DNA of 64,000 bases from NCBI GenBank assembly GCA_034933285.1, contig JAYFNT010000002.1, positions 186,001 through 250,000 of the forward strand, read 5' to 3'. Under the pieces are notes generated by a model. It ran no database searches. It worked only from the letters and a program-made list of their open reading frames with translations, and had not been told where the DNA came from. The stretch's first letter is position 1; each line of letters begins with the position of its first letter. This DNA comes from RPRC01 sp034933285 (GTDB taxonomy: Bacteria > Desulfobacterota > Desulfuromonadia > Geobacterales > Geobacteraceae). A program made the position numbers and the translations under genes. Below, one piece after another: positions 1 through 8,479 of the stretch.

Positions 1-666
1 AATGAATTCGATCTGGTGAAGCGCAGGAGGAAGAAATCGTTCGAACCCCTGACCATCGTGCGGATCGGCACCTGCGGCGGCCTCCAGCCTGAAACGGACC
101 TTGGGACCCTTATCGTAACGGACTACGGTATCGGTCTCGACAATACAGGGTTTTTTTATGATGCACCACTTCCTGATGCAGAATGCGGCCTGCTGGAAAG
201 AAGGGTCAGGAGCCAGGTCGAGGATGCCGTTGCCGATGATGTGCGTTTCCGCGGAAGGTTCAACCCCTATGCCGCCCGGGCCGATGTGCGGTTAAGGGTA
301 GCTCTGGAGCGTGAAGCGCTCCACCTCGGCGTTCCCTGCAAAAGGGGGGTTACGGTGACCAGCCCCGGTTTTTTTGCCGAGCAGGGACGGCCTATTGGCC
401 GGGTTTCCCCAACGATTCCGAACCTCGTTGATGTCCTTGCGGCAATTGACACAGGAATTGCCGGGCTCAAGATCGAGAACATCGAGATGGAGGCGAGCTT
501 TCTCCTCCATTTTTTCGGCGCAATCGGTTACCGGGCAGGAGTGGTGTGCGCCGTCATAGACAAACGCCAGGAAGGGGTGTTCCTGACGGAATACCGGGAT
601 TCGGTCAGAGGCGCGGCTTGGGTCGCCCTGAGGGCTTTCAATGCTCTCCGTCCCTCCCAACTCTGA
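1..666 (+). CDS. Nucleoside phosphorylase family protein, 5'-truncated by window start
   Basis: The reading frame is open from base 1, so the gene begins before the window; the GTG at 16 lies inside an unbroken frame and is probably not the true start. The protein has the phosphate-binding signature of the uridine/purine nucleoside phosphorylase family (RIGTCGGLQ) and a later IENIEMEASFLL segment, which matches the nucleoside-binding ExE-type region. Such enzymes cleave nucleosides with phosphate to free base and ribose-1-phosphate, in the cytosol. Whether uridine, purine nucleoside or AMP is the substrate cannot be decided here. An HD-domain gene follows 40 bp downstream. Confidence 0.8.
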   Translation, partial: NEFDLVKRRRKKSFEPLTIVRIGTCGGLQPETDLGTLIVTDYGIGLDNTGFFYDAPLPDAECGLLERRVRSQVEDAVADDVRFRGRFNPYAARADVRLRVALEREALHLGVPCKRGVTVTSPGFFAEQGRPIGRVSPTIPNLVDVLAAIDTGIAGLKIENIEMEASFLLHFFGAIGYRAGVVCAVIDKRQEGVFLTEYRDSVRGAAWVALRAFNALRPSQL

Positions 667-706
667 AACATTTTACTTGTTTATTCTGATCCGGAGATAG
701 ACATTC

Positions 707-1525
707 ATGACGAACGAAGATCTTACCAGGATACGTTCCTGGTTTGCCGGTTATTGCCGGTCCTTCGATTCCCCTGACGAGGAAGAGCGGAAGAACATGC
801 TCCTGAAGGAAGACCATACCCACCGTGTGTGCGCGAATGCCATCCGTGTCGGTGCGGACGAGGGGCTTTCCGGCGGTGATCTATTCCTTGCTGAAGCAGC
901 TGCGTTGCTGCACGATGTGGGAAGATTCGAGCAGTACCGCCAGTATCGCACGTTCCGCGACAGCATTTCCGTGGATCATGGCGCATTCGGGGTCGAAATA
1001 CTTCTGGACAGCGATATCCTCGCGGGATTCGATCCACGGGACAGACGGATAGTCATATCCTGTGTGGAGAGCCACAACTGTTTCAAGCCGCGGAAAAGGA
1101 TCCCCGGCGAGGTCCTGGCTTTCCTGAACCTGGTCAGGGATGCGGACAAGCTTGATATCTGGAGGATATTCGCCGACTATTACCGGACGCCGGCCGATGA
1201 ACGCTCACAGGCAGTCGGGCAGGGATTGCCCGACAAGCCCCGTTGCTCTTCCCGGATCTGCGAAAAAGTCATGCGGCGGGAACCAGTCCGTCTCTCGTCG
1301 GCGCGCACTCTGAACGACTTCAAACTGGTGCAGCTTTCATGGATATTCGACATGGCTTACCCTTCGTCTTTCCGCTTGCTCCTGGAGAGGGATCATATAA
1401 ACGGCATTGCTGCGACTCTGCCGACTGATCAATCCGTAGCGGCGGCAGTTGATGCGGTCAGAAAATATGCCGGAGAACGGGCCGTGGGAGAGTCTCGCGC
1501 ATTTCCACATGGAATGGCGGGGTGA
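707..1525 (+). CDS. HD-domain phosphohydrolase-like protein
   Basis: A 272-residue soluble protein with an HD metal-dependent phosphohydrolase core. The likely metal ligands are an early His (HTHRVCANA), the paired HD in ALLHDVGRF near residue 68, a downstream His in SVDHGAFG and an Asp in LVRDADKLD. The ATG at 707 follows a CCGGAGAT ribosome-binding site. Family members hydrolyse nucleotides or other phosphate esters, but the substrate cannot be told from the sequence. The spacing suggests it may be transcribed with the nucleoside phosphorylase upstream, giving a nucleotide-salvage context; that is inference. Confidence 0.75.
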   Translation: MTNEDLTRIRSWFAGYCRSFDSPDEEERKNMLLKEDHTHRVCANAIRVGADEGLSGGDLFLAEAAALLHDVGRFEQYRQYRTFRDSISVDHGAFGVEILLDSDILAGFDPRDRRIVISCVESHNCFKPRKRIPGEVLAFLNLVRDADKLDIWRIFADYYRTPADERSQAVGQGLPDKPRCSSRICEKVMRREPVRLSSARTLNDFKLVQLSWIFDMAYPSSFRLLLERDHINGIAATLPTDQSVAAAVDAVRKYAGERAVGESRAFPHGMAG

Positions 1526-1586
1526 TCCGACGGGGAAGGATTCGGCCGATTTCGGATTGGAGGATTAGCATAATTTTATCATTAAA

Positions 1587-1614
1587 TTGACTTTCGCGGT
1601 CAATTGTATATACT
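1587..1614 (+). promoter_or_regulatory. Sigma-70-type promoter for the lipoprotein gene
   Basis: TTGACT and TATACT separated by 16 bp, about 40 bp before the ATG at 1652. Both hexamers are close to consensus. Confidence 0.6.
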
Positions 1615-1651
1615 GCCAGGGTCACGATTTCGCAAGGGAGGAAATTTGTCC

Positions 1652-2227
1652 ATGAAAATCAGCCATTTGCTATTCCTTCCCGCCCTCGTTGCGTTCATGG
1701 GCTGTACGACGGTCAGCAGCATATCAAAACCGGGATTCGAAATGGGCCGCTGCAAGAGGATCGCGGTTGCCGGTTTCCACTACACCTCACCGACTCCGCG
1801 GACGGATGTCGGAGATTTCATGGCCTTGGGCCTTGTGAAGCGCGGTTACGTTGTGGTCGATTCCAGCAGCCTTTCTCCGGTGATCAGTCAGGACGAACTT
1901 TATGAGTCGGGCCTGACGCCCGAGATCAAGGGAAAGCTGAAAGCGCTGGGGGTCGATGCCCTGGTCATGGGAACGGTCGTTGATGAAAGCTGTTCGATGG
2001 CCGGCGGGGGTGAGGCTGTGCTTGCTCCCTACAGGAAAAGCCGCTGTACATCAACGGTGCTGGTGAAGATGATCGAGCCGTCCACCGGTGAACTGCTCTG
2101 GGGTGCGACTGCCACTGAAACCAGGGAAGCTGTCGGCATGACGGAGGACAGGATTTCCATGATGGCAGTGGAATCGATCGATACTGTCATTCCCGAACTT
2201 TGCCTGGAACCCCAGTGCAAGAAATGA
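1652..2227 (+). CDS. Predicted lipoprotein of unknown function
   Basis: A 191-residue protein. The start at 1652 is preferred over the upstream in-frame codon at 1604 because it follows GGGAGGAAA and gives a proper lipoprotein signal peptide: MKISH, a hydrophobic stretch, then a lipobox ending in Cys (AFMGC). The mature part is soluble and contains a segment on conversion to GALVMGT-type strand patterns (DALVMGTVVDES), reminiscent of envelope lipoproteins with a Curli-assembly/GNA1162-like fold, but I do not recognise the family with confidence. It has its own promoter and the next gene also has one, so it is probably monocistronic. Confidence 0.75.
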   Translation: MKISHLLFLPALVAFMGCTTVSSISKPGFEMGRCKRIAVAGFHYTSPTPRTDVGDFMALGLVKRGYVVVDSSSLSPVISQDELYESGLTPEIKGKLKALGVDALVMGTVVDESCSMAGGGEAVLAPYRKSRCTSTVLVKMIEPSTGELLWGATATETREAVGMTEDRISMMAVESIDTVIPELCLEPQCKK

Positions 2228-2269
2228 CAGGGCGGGGCGGACCTGTTCATGGCCCGTATGCGAAAAACC

Positions 2270-2299
2270 TTGACAGAAACGTAATTAGAAAGCTATAAG
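2270..2299 (+). promoter_or_regulatory. Sigma-70-type promoter for the HD-GYP gene
   Basis: TTGACA and TATAAG with an 18-bp spacer, immediately after the lipoprotein gene. Confidence 0.55.
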
Positions 2300-2395
2300 T
2301 ATTCAAATAGGGCCGGTAATGCAACCGGCTCTCCGCAGTTGTTTTTCAACAGCCTGGCAAAGGACGGCAAGCACTCTGCATATACAGGCCATGTC

Positions 2396-3373
2396 ATGAA
2401 TTTCTTCACACGGGATCAAATAGCATCATACTTGAGGATTGACAAGGAGCTGGTGATCATTTTTCTCCTGATCGCCATCACGGCCATCATATTCTTTTTC
2501 GTATCCAACCAGAGGGCATTCCTCAATTTTTTCTACCTTCCCGTACTGCTCGGCGCCTATTTTTACGGCAGGCGCTATGCGACACTGTCAGCGTTTTTTT
2601 CCATAATTCTCATTTCCGGGGTTGCCTGGTTTTCCCCCGACAGTTTCAGTTTCAACGGGACCGACCGGTTTTACCGGTGGCTTGACATCGCTACATGGGG
2701 AGGATTCCTCCTGATCGCAGGTTATCTCATGGGGCTTCTTTACGATAAGAAGGTCCATGCGGCGAGGGAGATCAACAAGACCTACCAGGGTATCATCGAG
2801 ATGCTTTCTCTACTGATAGACTCGGTTGACCAGCATACCCACAGCCATTCCTACCGGGTTTCCGTCGTTGCAGAGAAAATTGCCCGGGCCATGGGCTGCT
2901 CTGACCGCGAGGTGGAAGACATCAGGATCGCCGCACTGCTCCATGACCTGGGCAAAATCGGTGTGAGCCGCGAAATCCTGGAGAAAATCGGCAGGCTGAC
3001 CAGCAGCGAGCGTGACCAGGTAAAGAAGCATACCACTAAGGCCGTGCGCTTCCTGGAGCCTGTTGGCGGAAGGGTCACGGACCTTCTCCCGATCATACTC
3101 GGTCATCACGAAAAATACGACGGGAACGGCTACCATGCCCTCATCGGAGAGACCATACCGCTGGGAGCCCGCATCATCGCCGTTGCGGATGTCTATGATG
3201 CGCTTACTTCCGACCGGCCCTATCGTCAGGCCATTCCTCCTTTCCAGGCAAGGAATGAAATCGTGGCCAACTCGGGAACTCACTTCGATCCGCGGGTAGT
3301 GAGAGTATTTGAGGCCATTTTCCCCACACTTGACGGCGTGGGGTCGCCATTTGCCAGAGTTCTGGGCGCCTGA
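2396..3373 (+). CDS. Membrane-anchored HD-GYP-like c-di-GMP phosphodiesterase (GYH variant)
   Basis: A 325-residue protein. The N-terminal 120 residues hold about four membrane segments (for example LVIIFLLIAITAIIFFF), followed by an HD-GYP domain with HTHSHSYRV, AALLHDLGKIG and a HHEKYDGNGYH motif. HD-GYP domains hydrolyse cyclic di-GMP; here the diagnostic GYP reads GYH, so activity is uncertain. ADVYDALTSDRPYR further on is typical of the family. A TTG at 2339 is in frame, but it lies in a dispersed repeat arm and would add a poor leader, so the ATG at 2396 is preferred although no clear ribosome-binding site precedes it. Confidence 0.8.
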   Translation: MNFFTRDQIASYLRIDKELVIIFLLIAITAIIFFFVSNQRAFLNFFYLPVLLGAYFYGRRYATLSAFFSIILISGVAWFSPDSFSFNGTDRFYRWLDIATWGGFLLIAGYLMGLLYDKKVHAAREINKTYQGIIEMLSLLIDSVDQHTHSHSYRVSVVAEKIARAMGCSDREVEDIRIAALLHDLGKIGVSREILEKIGRLTSSERDQVKKHTTKAVRFLEPVGGRVTDLLPIILGHHEKYDGNGYHALIGETIPLGARIIAVADVYDALTSDRPYRQAIPPFQARNEIVANSGTHFDPRVVRVFEAIFPTLDGVGSPFARVLGA

Positions 3374-3873
3374 ACCCGTCTTTGTCGGCCCGTTCGGGGA
3401 AATTCACCCAAAATTGTATTGACAAAAAAGCCCAGAGCGGTTTATATATTTTCATTCCCCGTTTATCGCCTGTATTTTTACCCCGTTGGTACCCCCAAAC
3501 CTTTTACTTTACGCTGCATCAAATTGACAGCGTACCTTTGATTGCATTGTGCCGGTACTCCATGAACAATAACTTCATCAATCACATCGAATCCGTACTG
3601 CCGGGGGATACCCCTGATGGCTCCGTCCATTCAGGGTGATGGGATGTATTTACATTTGTACTCTTTTTTTTCTTCAGAAAGTGTTTTCATATGCCGAACA
3701 TTCCTCTCAGGATTCCTTCCGCTGATGCAGCCGGGGTCGCTCGAAGTCTGATAATGACGGAACAGTTGAAAAATACAATAAATTAAGTCGCCTGGCGACT
3801 CAAACGGACAACCGGCCATGCCGGGCGGTATGGGTCCTGATATTAACGTGCATAAAAGCATGCAGGAGCACAA
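3374..3873 (+). promoter_or_regulatory. Long untranslated leader of rho
   Basis: Five hundred bases without a convincing gene. A promoter-like TTGACA-N18-TATATA lies at 3419-3448, which would leave a leader of about 420 nt before rho. Long regulatory leaders before rho are known in other bacteria, where Rho limits its own expression. A short frame at 3562-3639 (25 codons, ATG start) lacks a ribosome-binding site and is not called as a gene. Confidence 0.4.
3419..3448 (+). promoter_or_regulatory. Candidate rho promoter
   Basis: TTGACA at 3419-3424 and TATATA at 3443-3448 with an 18-bp spacer. This is the best promoter match in the gap before rho. Confidence 0.5.
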
Positions 3874-5121
3874 ATGAATTTACAAGAACTTAAAAGCAAA
3901 AAGATCAACGAGTTGACCGCAATAGCAAAGGGGCTCAATATCGAAGGCGCGTCAAATCTTCGAAAACAGGACCTGATTTTCGCCATTCTCAATGCGCAGA
4001 CGGAAAAGAATGGCATGATCTTCGGCGAAGGGGTTCTGGAAACCCTGCCGGACGGATTCGGTTTTCTCAGGGCGCCTGACTACAACTACCTCCCCGGCCC
4101 CGACGACATATACGTTTCGCCCAGCCAGATCCGCCGGTTCAACCTGCAGACCGGCGACACCGTGTCCGGCCAGATCCGGCCGCCCAAGGAGGGCGAGCGG
4201 TACTTTGCGCTGCTCAAGGTGGAGACGGTCAACTTCGAACCGCTGGAAGGGATCCGCGACAAGGTTCTGTTCGACAACCTGACTCCTCTTTACCCGATGG
4301 AGAAGCTGAAAATCGAGACCACCCCGGACAACATGTCCACCAGGGTGATGGACCTGATCGCTCCCATAGGAAAAGGCCAGCGCGGACTCATCGTGGCGCC
4401 GCCCCGCACCGGGAAAACGATGCTGATCCAGAACATCGCCAACTCCATTGCAACGAATCACCCGGAAGTATATCTTATAGTACTGCTGATAGACGAACGT
4501 CCTGAGGAAGTCACCGACATGCAGCGTTCCGTCAACGGCGAAGTCGTATCGTCCACATTCGACGAGCCGGCCGCACGACATATCCAGGTGGCGGAGATGG
4601 TCATAGAAAAGGCAAAGCGGCTGGTAGAGCACAAGCGTGACGTGGTCATTCTCCTGGATTCCATCACCAGGCTTGCCCGTGCCTACAATACTGTCATTCC
4701 GCCTTCGGGAAAGGTACTGTCCGGCGGCGTGGATTCCAATGCCCTGCACAAGCCGAAGCGCTTTTTCGGCGCGGCCCGCAACATAGAGGAGGGAGGCTCC
4801 CTCACCATAATCGCAACCGCTCTGGTGGATACGGGCAGCAAGATGGACGAGGTAATCTTCGAAGAATTCAAGGGAACCGGCAACATGGAACTGCACCTGG
4901 ACCGCAAGCTGGTGGAGAAGAGGGTGTTCCCCGCCATCGACATGAACAAGTCCGGCACCAGGAAAGAGGAGCTTCTCATCGACAAGGCTTCTCTCAACCG
5001 TATCTGGATCCTGCGCAAGGTCCTTCATCCCATGAATGTGGTGGACAGTATGGAATTCCTTCTGGACAAGCTTTCGGAGACGAAGTCGAACCGGGATTTT
5101 CTCGATTCCATGAACAGGTGA
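3874..5121 (+). CDS. rho: Transcription termination factor Rho
   Basis: A 415-residue hexameric RNA-dependent ATPase/helicase that releases transcripts. Visible in order: the N-terminal Rho_N helical domain (residues 1-45), a cold-shock-like RNA-binding fold with GFGFLRAPDYNYLPGPDDIYV (about 61-81), the Walker A APPRTGKT at 175-182, the Walker B region VVILLDSITRLARAYN and the Q/R-loop region. Length matches the family. The ATG at 3874 follows CAGGAGC. It has a long leader and is followed by rpmE after 99 bp, a neighbour pair common in proteobacteria. Confidence 0.98.
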   Translation: MNLQELKSKKINELTAIAKGLNIEGASNLRKQDLIFAILNAQTEKNGMIFGEGVLETLPDGFGFLRAPDYNYLPGPDDIYVSPSQIRRFNLQTGDTVSGQIRPPKEGERYFALLKVETVNFEPLEGIRDKVLFDNLTPLYPMEKLKIETTPDNMSTRVMDLIAPIGKGQRGLIVAPPRTGKTMLIQNIANSIATNHPEVYLIVLLIDERPEEVTDMQRSVNGEVVSSTFDEPAARHIQVAEMVIEKAKRLVEHKRDVVILLDSITRLARAYNTVIPPSGKVLSGGVDSNALHKPKRFFGAARNIEEGGSLTIIATALVDTGSKMDEVIFEEFKGTGNMELHLDRKLVEKRVFPAIDMNKSGTRKEELLIDKASLNRIWILRKVLHPMNVVDSMEFLLDKLSETKSNRDFLDSMNR

Positions 5122-5220
5122 AAAAACACTTGATAAATTCAGACGGAGATGCTAAAGTTCTAAACTTCTGAAGACACTGCCGCGATGTCCCCGCAGTGTG
5201 CTGTGCTCAAGGAGGAAGCA

Positions 5221-5418
5221 ATGAAAGAGGGAGTCCACCCGAAATATTCCGAGGTAACGGTCAAATGTATGTGCGGAAACACGTTCCAGACCCGTTCCAC
5301 CAAAGCCGAAATTACGACGGAGATCTGCTCCGCCTGTCACCCTTTCTTTACCGGTAAGCAAAAGCTTATCGACACCGCAGGCCGCGTCGAAAGGTTCAAG
5401 AAAAGATACGGCATGTAA
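5221..5418 (+). CDS. rpmE: 50S ribosomal protein L31 (zinc-binding type)
   Basis: A 65-residue protein of the large ribosomal subunit. The start at 5221 follows AAGGAGG; an upstream in-frame ATG at 5185 would add an unrelated leader. It carries CMCG near residue 16 and CSAC near residue 36, so it is the Cys-containing, zinc-binding form rather than the zinc-free paralogue. FFTGKQKLIDTAGRV is the family signature. A hairpin after the gene may end the rho-rpmE transcript. Confidence 0.96.
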   Translation: MKEGVHPKYSEVTVKCMCGNTFQTRSTKAEITTEICSACHPFFTGKQKLIDTAGRVERFKKRYGM

Positions 5419-5447
5419 CAGGCTTGAGGCCCGCGGATGCAAAGAAA

Positions 5448-5485
5448 GGGGATTTTGTCCATGGCGAAATCCCCTTCTCTGTTTC
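5448..5485 (+). terminator. Hairpin after rpmE
   Basis: GGGGATTT pairs with AAATCCCC around an 11-nt loop, followed by a T/C-rich stretch rather than a clean T run. It is probably a moderate terminator between rpmE and thyX. Confidence 0.45.
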
Positions 5486-5531
5486 CGCTTCCGTCTGATG
5501 GCATCCCGTCATTTTTTCCTGAAGGACAACA

Positions 5532-6224
5532 ATGAAGGTCACCCTCATCCATCACACTCCCAATCCGGAGCAGGCGGTCGCCCTGGCGGCACGCCTTTGC
5601 TATTCCCCGGTTTCCATCGAAGACCTGCAGGAACGCCTTTCCGGGAGCGACATAGACGGTTTCCTGGGGAAAATACTCCGTCTGGGGCATCTGTCGGTGC
5701 TCGAGCATGCTTCTTTCACTTTCGGCATCGAGGGTATTTCACGGGTGACCACGCACCAGTTGGTGCGCCACCGGATAGCCTCCTTTTCCCAGCAGTCACA
5801 ACGTTATGTTTCGCACAAGGAAATGTTCGAGGTGGTGGTTCCCCCGAGCGTTGGCGGCAATCCCTCGCTGGCGGAACGGTTCCTTGCCCAGGTGCGGGAG
5901 ATTCACCGGTTGTACGGGGAAATGGTGGAGGCTGGTATCCCTGCTGAAGACGCCAGGTATCTCCTTCCCAATGCAACGGAGACCAAGATCATCGTCACCA
6001 TGAATGCCAGGGAGCTGCTCCATTTCTTCCAGTTGCGGTGCTGCGAAAGGGCCCAGTGGGAGATACGCGAAATGGCCATCGGGATGCTCAGGCTGGCGCG
6101 GCGCGCGGCGCCAGCCATCTTCCGGGCCGCAGGCCCTGGTTGTCTGGGCGGCAAATGCCCCGAAGGAAACATGACCTGCGGCAGAATGTCCGAGGTCAGG
6201 AGTTTTTTCGAGGCGCTGCAGTAG
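5532..6224 (+). CDS. thyX: FAD-dependent thymidylate synthase ThyX
   Basis: A 230-residue enzyme that methylates dUMP to dTMP using methylenetetrahydrofolate, FAD and NADPH. The diagnostic ThyX motif RHRxxSxxxxSxR is present at residues 79-91 (RHRIASFSQQSQR). TKIIVTMNARELLHFF and the downstream RCCERAQWEIR match the dUMP/FAD-binding region. Length is usual. It makes ThyA dispensable in organisms that have only this enzyme; no thyA lies in the window. The next gene follows after 39 bp. Confidence 0.97.
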   Translation: MKVTLIHHTPNPEQAVALAARLCYSPVSIEDLQERLSGSDIDGFLGKILRLGHLSVLEHASFTFGIEGISRVTTHQLVRHRIASFSQQSQRYVSHKEMFEVVVPPSVGGNPSLAERFLAQVREIHRLYGEMVEAGIPAEDARYLLPNATETKIIVTMNARELLHFFQLRCCERAQWEIREMAIGMLRLARRAAPAIFRAAGPGCLGGKCPEGNMTCGRMSEVRSFFEALQ

Positions 6225-6263
6225 TTTTCAAGGCCTTACAGCTTGGCGACATATGAGGAGCAC

Positions 6264-7169
6264 ATGGAAAAGATAAACATCGGCGGACAGGCGGTCATAG
6301 AGGGTGTCATGATGCGGGCTCCCCGCTCCATGGCCATTGCGGTGCGCCGCCCGAATGGGGAAATCGTGGTGAAACGGGACAGGGTTGTTCCCCTTGCCGA
6401 TCGGTTCCCGTTGCTCAAGTTTCCCGTTGTACGCGGTGCGGTTGCGCTTTTCTCGTCGCTCCTCATCGGTTTGAAGGCTCTCAGCTTTTCCGCGAACGAG
6501 GCCGCTGCGGAGGGGGAGGAGAAGGAGGAAATCAGCGCGCTGGCCATGGGCGGGACCATGGCTGTCGCCCTTCTTTTCGGCATTCTGCTCTTCTTCATCC
6601 TGCCGCTCTACATGACCAAGCTGCTGGTACCCGTCATAGGCGATTCCAACCTGGTCTTCAACCTGGTGGACGGACTGATCCGCGTGGCTGTGTTCCTTCT
6701 GTACATTTATTCCATCTCGCGCATGAAGGACATTCAGCGGGTTTTCCAGTATCACGGCGCCGAACATAAGTCTATCTTCGCTTTCGAGGCCGGAGAGGAG
6801 CTGACGGTGGAGAACGTGAAGGTTTACAGCCGGCTCCATCCGCGGTGCGGAACCAGTTTCCTGCTTATAGTCATGCTGGTCAGCATCCTGGTTTTTTCCC
6901 TGATTCCGAAGATCTGGCCCTTCTATCTGAAAGCCGGGTCGAGGGTAGTGCTGCTGCCCCTCATTGCCGGCATTTCCTACGAATGCCTCAAGTGGAGCGC
7001 GAAGCATGAGAATTCCCGGCTGGTGCGGTTTCTCATCGCGCCCGGGCTTGCGCTGCAGCGGCTGACGACCCGGGAGCCGGATGAAGGGCAGCTTGAGGTT
7101 GCCATCCGTTCCATGGAAGAAGCCCTGGAGGAAAACGGCGGGCACAAGGATGACCGGCTGGTGGTGTAG
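6264..7169 (+). CDS. DUF1385 family membrane protein
   Basis: A 301-residue protein. The ATG at 6264 has GAGGAG 5 bp upstream; a TTG at 6243 in frame is less likely. The N-terminus carries the family signature IGGQAVIEGVMMRAP, and further conserved segments are YHGAEHKSIFAFE and LHPRCGTSFLL. Four hydrophobic segments are visible, for example AVALLFGILLFFILPLYM. The biochemical function of DUF1385 proteins is not established. It is almost always found next to prfA and prmC, as here, which suggests a link to translation or envelope housekeeping that remains unproven. Confidence 0.9.
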   Translation: MEKINIGGQAVIEGVMMRAPRSMAIAVRRPNGEIVVKRDRVVPLADRFPLLKFPVVRGAVALFSSLLIGLKALSFSANEAAAEGEEKEEISALAMGGTMAVALLFGILLFFILPLYMTKLLVPVIGDSNLVFNLVDGLIRVAVFLLYIYSISRMKDIQRVFQYHGAEHKSIFAFEAGEELTVENVKVYSRLHPRCGTSFLLIVMLVSILVFSLIPKIWPFYLKAGSRVVLLPLIAGISYECLKWSAKHENSRLVRFLIAPGLALQRLTTREPDEGQLEVAIRSMEEALEENGGHKDDRLVV

Positions 7170-7221
7170 ATGGCCGTAAAAAATAATGACTGATTCCTCT
7201 TGCGGAAGATAAGGTTTGAAT

Positions 7222-8295
7222 ATGCTGGAAAAAATAGAAGAACTGGAAAGACGTTACCAGGAGTTGGAGTCACTCCTTTCCGACCCGGCAGTGCTCGGCA
7301 ACCAGGCGGAGTTCCGGCGGCTGAGCAAGGAGCACTACGACCTGTCGGCACTGGTGGCCGCATATCGCGATTACAAGAAGATAGTTGCCGAAATGGATGG
7401 CAACCGGCAGCTCCTGGAAGAATCCGACCCGGAGATCCGGGAGATGGCCGAGGCCGAACTGAAAGAACAGGCGGGCCAGAGGGAGAAACTGGAGGAGGAT
7501 ATTAAATTCCTGCTGCTGCCCAAGGATCCCAACGACGACCGGAGCGTGGTCCTGGAAATCAGGGCCGGAACCGGTGGCGAAGAAGCTGCCCTGTTTGCCG
7601 GCGACCTGTTCAGGATGTATTGCAGGTTCGCGGAAAACCACCGCTGGAAGGTGGAGATCATTTCCGCTTCCGAGTCGGACATGGGGGGCTTCAAGGAGGT
7701 CATCGCGCTGGTTGAGGGGCAGGGTGTCTATGCCAGGCTCAAGTACGAGTCCGGTACCCACCGGGTTCAGCGGGTTCCCGACACCGAGGCCCAGGGCCGA
7801 ATTCACACCAGCGCCTGTACCGTTGCGGTGCTTCCGGAAGCCGAGGACATCGATATTGACATCAATCCGGCGGACCTGAAAATCGATGTCTACCGTTCTT
7901 CGGGTGCGGGCGGCCAGCACGTCAACACTACCGATTCCGCTGTGCGTATAACTCACCTCCCGACCGGCATCGTGGTGGCGTGCCAGGAGGAGCGGAGCCA
8001 GATCAAGAACCGCTCCAAGGCCATGAAGGTCCTGAAGTCGCGCATGCTCGATGTCATGCAGAGCGAGCAGGACGCGAAAATGGCGGCGGACCGCAAGCAG
8101 CAGGTGGGGAGCGGCGACCGGAGCGAGCGCATCCGGACCTACAATTTCCCCCAGGGGCGGATGACCGACCATAGGATCGGCCTGACCCTGTACCGCCTGG
8201 ACGCCATAATGGCCGGGGACATCGGCGAGATCGTCGATGCCCTGCGGGCTCACTACCAGATGGAGGCGCTCAAGTCGCAGAGCGAGGCGGCTTAA
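7222..8295 (+). CDS. prfA: Peptide chain release factor 1
   Basis: A 357-residue class I release factor, recognising UAA and UAG. The catalytic GGQ is at 230-232 in SSGAGGQHVNTTDSAVR. The stop-codon recognition tripeptide is PDT at 186-188, which fits the PxT form of RF1 and not the SPF of RF2. A TTG at 7216 is in frame, but the ATG at 7222 is better spaced from the ribosome-binding site GGAAGATAAGG. The Gln of GGQ is the substrate of PrmC, encoded next downstream. Confidence 0.97.
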   Translation: MLEKIEELERRYQELESLLSDPAVLGNQAEFRRLSKEHYDLSALVAAYRDYKKIVAEMDGNRQLLEESDPEIREMAEAELKEQAGQREKLEEDIKFLLLPKDPNDDRSVVLEIRAGTGGEEAALFAGDLFRMYCRFAENHRWKVEIISASESDMGGFKEVIALVEGQGVYARLKYESGTHRVQRVPDTEAQGRIHTSACTVAVLPEAEDIDIDINPADLKIDVYRSSGAGGQHVNTTDSAVRITHLPTGIVVACQEERSQIKNRSKAMKVLKSRMLDVMQSEQDAKMAADRKQQVGSGDRSERIRTYNFPQGRMTDHRIGLTLYRLDAIMAGDIGEIVDALRAHYQMEALKSQSEAA

Positions 8296-8306
8296 AAGCA
8301 GGCACG

Positions 8307-8470
8307 AGGCGATAGGCGATAGGCAATAGGTGAATGACAAAAGGCCTTGAACCCTGTAAGGTTTATTGCAACCTGCCGGTTTTTAGGATTTTACCTCATG
8401 CCCATTGCCCACTGCCTAGAGCCTGTTTTTATGATTTTTCCTATAGCCCATTGCCTATAGCCTAGCGCCT
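8307..8470. repeat. Heptamer repeat block with inverted copy (gap 1)
   Basis: The prfA-prmC gap holds three tandem AGGCGAT/AGGCAAT units at 8307-8330 and, near the other end, the same heptamers inverted (CCTATAGCCCATTGCCTATAG, at 8440-8460). The central part is unrelated to the second copy at 10671-10872, but 30 nt at 8435-8464 are identical to 10836-10865. Confidence 0.8.
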
Positions 8471-8479
8471 GGTTTGCCT

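Noticed and set aside
3562..3639. A 25-codon leader peptide before rho
   Set aside because: There is no ribosome-binding site and no regulatory composition, and it ends 235 bp before rho.
3952..5028. A 358-codon open frame on the minus strand inside rho
   Set aside because: It lies wholly antisense to rho, has no ribosome-binding site and no family character; it reflects GC-rich codon bias.
7270..8340. A 356-codon minus-strand frame over prfA
   Set aside because: It is a shadow of prfA and its first part falls in repeat sequence.
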